Shown in pieces: positions 7,301-9,161 of a stretch of 9,161 nt of DNA. Numbering within the stretch: position 1 is the first letter of the stretch; each line of letters begins with the position of its first letter. A model generated the notes under the pieces. The model was not told the DNA's origin, ran no database searches, and saw nothing but the letters and a program-made list of their open reading frames with translations. Both the position numbers and the translations under genes were made by a program. The stretch covers positions 1 to 9,161 of the forward strand of contig QGUH01000089.1 in assembly GCA_003242355.1 (NCBI GenBank), written 5' to 3'. The stretch is from Pseudomonadota bacterium (GTDB lineage: Bacteria; Myxococcota_A; Polyangia; Polyangiales; Polyangiaceae).

Positions 7301-7862
7301 CGTGAACGACGCCCTCGCCGTGGATCTGCGCGAGGGTCTCGGCGATGCGCAACAGAACGTGGAGGACGCGCTCGAGCTGGCCCGCCGCACAGGGAAGCCG
7401 CTCCGGAGTCCGAACGACCCGACTCGCCGCTCCACGCTCGCTCGCGCTACCCCGTGGCTCGACCCTCGTCGCCCCCCTCTCGTCCGCCGTCTCACCGAGA
7501 GAGACCGTGCGCGTCACGGCCTCTCGGGTTTCGCGCATCGGCGCGCGCATCGGCGCCCAGAGGCGCTCGGCCCAGAAACGCAGCGAGTGCCCCGTGAGCA
7601 GCTCCATCGCGTACCAGGGAATCCCCTGCTCGGTGCCATGCTCGAAGATTCGAACCGCGCCGCGGATCCGCGATCGCCCGAGGCGAGACAGAATTCCGAT
7701 TTCGCGCCGGAGGGCCTGGCAATCCTCCGTCGTGCCCTGTTGCGACGTCTTCACCGCAGCAGGCTCCCCCGTGGTCGCGTGCAGACAGCGGAGCACGACA
7801 CCCGTGCCTCCCCGCCCCAGCGTCTCCATCACTCGATACGGCCCGATCGCCCTTGGTGCCAT
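4344..7862 (-). CDS. Ser/Thr protein kinase fused to AAA ATPase and TPR-like domain
   Basis: An 1172-residue cytosolic signalling protein. The kinase domain covers ~7-335: glycine loop GRGGTG at 16-21, Lys38 in AAVK, Glu54 in the C helix, catalytic loop HGDLTPRN at 187-194, DFG at 207-209, APE at 238-240. The usual HRD is HGD, so it is a non-RD type with the catalytic Asp kept. A charged, Thr-rich insert of about 55 residues (~102-158) splits the lobe boundary. A MalT/PknK-like ATPase follows: Walker A GPSGIGKT at 381-388, Walker B VVLLDDVHWAD at 508-518, and HSGGNPFFV at 596-604. From ~740 to the end is an Ala/Leu-rich helical region typical of TPR repeats. No LuxR-type HTH appears at the C-terminus, so output must pass through a partner. 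The ATG at 7862 is fixed by an in-frame TAA just before it. It diverges from the FHA gene, its likely phospho-reader. Confidence 0.94.
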   Translation of the reverse strand: MAPRAIGPYRVMETLGRGGTGVVLRCLHATTGEPAAVKTSQQGTTEDCQALRREIGILSRLGRSRIRGAVRIFEHGTEQGIPWYAMELLTGHSLRFWAERLWAPMRAPMRETREAVTRTVSLGETADERGATRVEPRGSASERGAASRVVRTPERLPCAAGQLERVLHVLLRIAETLAQIHGEGVVHGDLTPRNVVFRDETDPVLIDFGMALADFEPRSFRELPSGTRAALGTPGYLAPELVAGETVDARCDLYALGCIAYELFAGVPPFTGDRPADLLRQHASVAPPPPSRFVANLPSGLESLVLGLLEKQPTRRIASALDACHVLREHMRERPKVLRAVRSEASLYRPRLHGRHGVLAQLEAAVARLEQGRGGLAVVAGPSGIGKTRLMNELGRRANRKGALVVWCRARRLSTSEAGGSEVTNAGLELFRPVLEELHDMRCRAEPRLSGPEVAAAFDALDVLAPRSGAEASQATGSSDLSPEEARRRGLAAFALLLERVAPPAGLVVLLDDVHWADGLSLLFLREHARALTESRVLLLANHRIEAARTRELLGDAAFLELELGSLGASDIRAMARDLLSTHSLPEELFEFLQRHSGGNPFFVAEYTRAALAKGILERRPGGAFTFDVTRAAAIDVPSSIEGLLALRVATLSPAARAALPFACVLGSEFDVDAFRMLGLDDVDPSEVLEELVARDVLAATSPGRYRFSHDKLREAQERVLLPEERQRYHRRVAEHLEKGGSPWMENRHAALGYHLAAAGEPRRALEHLVRAAEEAAKRHALEQAAELRSLAVRQAELLAESEGQAALAAQREALAGVLVTLARHTEARACLERALDVIPEHDRLTRARVLRKLAASYWTQHDYAAADDALERAERELGTPQEADGDAWAELIQIRLGRFERLYFAGKTGPALEALVANLGELVERRGTDDQRCVYYFTAASAIMLARRYAFASEAVALAERGLVAAQALPAHRRALAHFILAFARMLGSKEDCRAALSSFERAAVYGESTGEVTLLSRIRTYHAMTLLRTGEVDATETAARIALVTAEGARLAPYVAAATACRGWVAWQRGDDGEARALLESARATWAAHPHKFPLRNIVAFPLLDLASARDDLAEAARLLAEIEEGFPALPGELDGVVAAAARAVAAGSPREAWLAVGAAVSTARAFGFA
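7534..7557. repeat. 12-bp tandem duplication inside the kinase insert
   Basis: GCGCATCGGCGC is present twice head-to-tail. On the minus strand it encodes APMRAPMR at residues 103-110 of the kinase, at the start of the low-complexity insert. This is a small in-frame duplication and suggests the insert is under loose constraint. Confidence 0.8.
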
Positions 7863-7865
7863 TTA

Positions 7866-7901
7866 CACTTCGTCGCCGCCTGCGCCGTACCGGGGAGTCA
7901 T
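7866..7901 (-). other. Possible 12-codon upstream ORF before the kinase gene
   Basis: ATG at 7901 opens MTPRYGAGGDEV and ends at TAA 7865-7863, directly against the kinase ATG. GGGAGG abuts the ATG and forms a small hairpin (GGGAG 7893-7897 with CTCCC 7903-7907). The spacing of that ribosome-like site is too short to be ideal, so coding is doubtful. The kinase ATG itself has no good ribosome site, which would fit re-initiation. Confidence 0.15.
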
Positions 7902-7923
7902 CCTCCCGCTGCTCGTGGAGCTC

Positions 7924-7953
7924 TGGCCGGCCTGCACCCAGACCGCCCGGCCA
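7924..7953. repeat. Inverted repeat in the kinase/FHA divergent promoter region
   Basis: TGGCCGG at 7924-7930 and CCGGCCA at 7947-7953 are perfect 7-bp arms with a 16-bp spacer. A second overlapping pair, GGCCTG 7929-7934 and CAGGCC 7955-7960, is also perfect. The block lies mid-way between the divergent kinase and FHA genes and could be a regulator site; in GC-rich DNA such repeats also arise by chance. Confidence 0.3.
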
Positions 7954-8009
7954 TCAGGCCAAGCCCCCCCCTGCAAAGTGGTCAACAAGCGCACGGGAAG
8001 GCAGCACGA

Positions 8010-8026
8010 TTGCCTTAATATGGCAA
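8010..8026. promoter_or_regulatory. Operator-like inverted repeat around the FHA gene -10 element
   Basis: TTGCC (8010-8014) and GGCAA (8022-8026) are perfect inverted arms. Between them is TTAATAT, the most AT-rich stretch of the intergenic region, containing TAATAT (8016-8021; 4 of 6 to the -10 consensus). The ATG at 8031 is 9 nt after that hexamer, so transcription would start at or next to the ATG and the mRNA would be leaderless. No good -35 is visible at the expected distance. A protein bound to the arms would cover the -10 element, suggesting repression or autoregulation. Confidence 0.5.
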
Positions 8027-8030
8027 CCGG

Positions 8031-8948
8031 ATGGCGAAACTCGCTGAAATCGACGGGGAACGCTCATGCTGGTTGGAGCCCGAGCACCTCGTGGGACGGG
8101 GCCCTCAGTGCGCGTTGCGCCTCTCACGCACGCACGTTTCGTCTCAGCATGCATTGATTCGCTACAACGGTGAAGGGTGGGAAATCGTGGACCGCGGCAG
8201 CCGCAACGGCACGCGGCTAAACGGGGAAACACTGGAAAGCGGCCGCGCCTACCCGCTCTCGCCGGGCGACCGGATCGAGTTCGGCCACCCGAGCGAAGCC
8301 TGGACGCTGCTGGACTCCGCACCCCCAGAAGTGATGGTCGTCGGACTCGAGACGCGCGCGGAGCTGCTCGGCACGGACGGAATCATCGGCGTGCCGTCGA
8401 ATGACGAGCCGCTCTGCACGGTGTACCGGGACCGCGACGGTCAGTGGAAGCTCGAGCGCCTCGAGCAACCGGCGGCCCCTCTTCGCAATGGGACCGTGTT
8501 CGAGGTCAACGGCCGGTCGTTTCGTTTCTGCTGCCCCGAACCGGCCGGGCGTACCCTGACCGCCGAGGAGCTCCGAGAACGGGAGAAACCGCTGCTGCAT
8601 TTTTTCGTGTCGAGCGACGAGGAGTTCGTCACCGTTTCACTCGAGTATCCCGAGCGCTCGGTCGACCTCGGTTCGCGTGCCCTCAATTATCTCCTGTTGA
8701 CGCTCGCCCGCATACGGCTCGCCGATCGCGAGAACGGGATTCCCGAAGGCTCCTGCGGCTGGATCTGCAAAGACGATCTGGCGCGCAAGCTCAGAATGAC
8801 GGCGCCCCAGGTAGACGGCGAAGTATTCAGAATCCGAAAGCATTTCGCGCAGCGCGGGCTCGAGGAGGCCGCGTCCGTGGTCGAGCGGCGGCCGCGAACT
8901 GGCCAGCTTCGACTCGGGCTCTCGCGTCTGCGCATCACGCGCGCGTGA
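8031..8948 (+). CDS. FHA-domain protein with C-terminal winged-helix-like DNA-binding domain
   Basis: A 305-residue phospho-threonine reader and probable transcription regulator. The FHA domain spans ~4-95: GR at 22-23, VSSQHA at 36-41, SRNGT at 57-61, NG at 64-65 and PGDRIEFG at 78-85, with all pThr-contacting positions kept. Residues ~100-168 (YRDRDGQWKLE, then VNGRSFRFCCPE) form a middle beta-rich module that may be a degenerate second FHA fold. From ~187 the module EEFVTVSLEYPERSVDL, ALNYLLLTLARIRLAD, GWICKDDLARKL and VFRIRKHFAQRG, ending VERRPRTGQLRLGL, looks like a winged helix in which 247-272 would be the HTH and 284-297 the wing. I recall similar FHA proteins as a large myxobacterial paralogue family. 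It is arranged opposite to EmbR of mycobacteria, which has DNA binding first and FHA last. There is no Shine-Dalgarno site, consistent with leaderless translation. It is divergent from the kinase gene, a probable partner. Confidence 0.88.
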   Translation: MAKLAEIDGERSCWLEPEHLVGRGPQCALRLSRTHVSSQHALIRYNGEGWEIVDRGSRNGTRLNGETLESGRAYPLSPGDRIEFGHPSEAWTLLDSAPPEVMVVGLETRAELLGTDGIIGVPSNDEPLCTVYRDRDGQWKLERLEQPAAPLRNGTVFEVNGRSFRFCCPEPAGRTLTAEELREREKPLLHFFVSSDEEFVTVSLEYPERSVDLGSRALNYLLLTLARIRLADRENGIPEGSCGWICKDDLARKLRMTAPQVDGEVFRIRKHFAQRGLEEAASVVERRPRTGQLRLGLSRLRITRA

Positions 8949-8964
8949 GCCCGGTTTCGGGCTC
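8947..8964 (+). terminator. Hairpin at the FHA gene stop codon
   Basis: GAGCCCG (8947-8953) and CGGGCTC (8958-8964) make a perfect 7-bp GC-rich stem with a GTTT loop, starting within the TGA stop. No U-tract follows, as is common in high-GC genomes; it may act with Rho or as an mRNA end stabiliser. Confidence 0.45.
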
Positions 8965-9161
8965 GGCTCCCCGGAACCCGCCCTTCCGACACACGCCGAC
9001 CCGCCGGCAAGTCCGGGTCAAGTGCGCTTCGGGGAGAACCCTGGCACGCCCGGACCCCAACCCGGGGCCGCGCCCCGTCCACACCCCAACCCGCCCTGGA
9101 AACCGGGGGGTGGAACCCAACAGAGCCGCCCCCCCCCCCCCTAAAACTAGGGATAACATAG
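8965..9161. other. Non-coding tail with probable contig-end or vector/adaptor sequence
   Basis: About 200 bp without a supported gene. It is unusually C-rich, with many short homopolymers and a run of 13 C at 9129-9141. The last 20 bases then switch to AT-rich sequence. TAGGGATAACA at 9148-9158 equals the first 11 bases of the 18-bp I-SceI homing endonuclease site, which is common in cloning and engineering vectors. The stretch from ~9129 is therefore suspect as genomic sequence. Confidence 0.5.

Noticed and set aside
1..9161. CRISPR arrays, tRNA, rRNA, insertion sequences, attachment sites
   Set aside because: I saw no regularly spaced repeats, no tRNA-like cloverleaf and no transposase or terminal inverted repeats; without tools this is a visual judgement only.

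Overview
The window is GC-rich DNA with dense genes and long spurious antisense frames. It most likely comes from a myxobacterium (Myxococcota, Polyangiales-like). The inference rests on base composition, on a kinase-AAA-TPR giant protein, and on an FHA protein whose C-terminal winged-helix module resembles a paralogous family common in that phylum. I ran no taxonomic search. The last bases look like a contig end or a vector/adaptor tail, and the gene at the left edge is cut off, so this may be a whole short contig.

Layout. Positions 1-2178 (minus) hold a tightly coupled pair: a YcaO-domain enzyme (2178-988, GTG start) and a TfuA-like protein (991 to beyond base 1) that starts inside the YcaO stop codon. 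This pair is the signature of peptide or protein backbone thioamidation, or of related YcaO chemistry. Positions 2179-2405 form a divergent control region. It contains a plausible sigma70-type promoter, two 14-bp direct repeats each carrying the palindrome CGCGTACGCG, and a 7-bp inverted repeat. Positions 2406-4326 (plus) hold a two-gene operon: an unrecognised 282-residue protein, then a 356-residue metzincin-type zinc peptidase with a full HExxHxxGxxH motif and a Met-turn.

Positions 4344-7862 (minus, convergent with the peptidase, 17 bp apart) encode an 1172-residue Ser/Thr kinase-AAA ATPase-TPR signalling protein. Diverging from it at 8031-8948 (plus) is an FHA protein with a C-terminal DNA-binding-like domain, probably the phospho-threonine reader and transcriptional output of the kinase. 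Its promoter looks leaderless, with an inverted repeat bracketing the -10 element. After 8948 there is a hairpin and then about 200 bp without a gene.

How the genes may work together. YcaO plus TfuA would install a modification, most likely a thioamide, on a peptide. The divergent operon supplies a protease and a protein of unknown role, so the locus looks like a ribosomally made, modified peptide system with no obvious precursor gene. Candidate substrates are discussed in the findings: a chain of overlapping mini-ORFs upstream of YcaO, or the two Arg-rich N termini of the plus operon. The kinase/FHA pair could be the regulatory unit of the neighbourhood, but nothing in the sequence proves it controls the YcaO locus.
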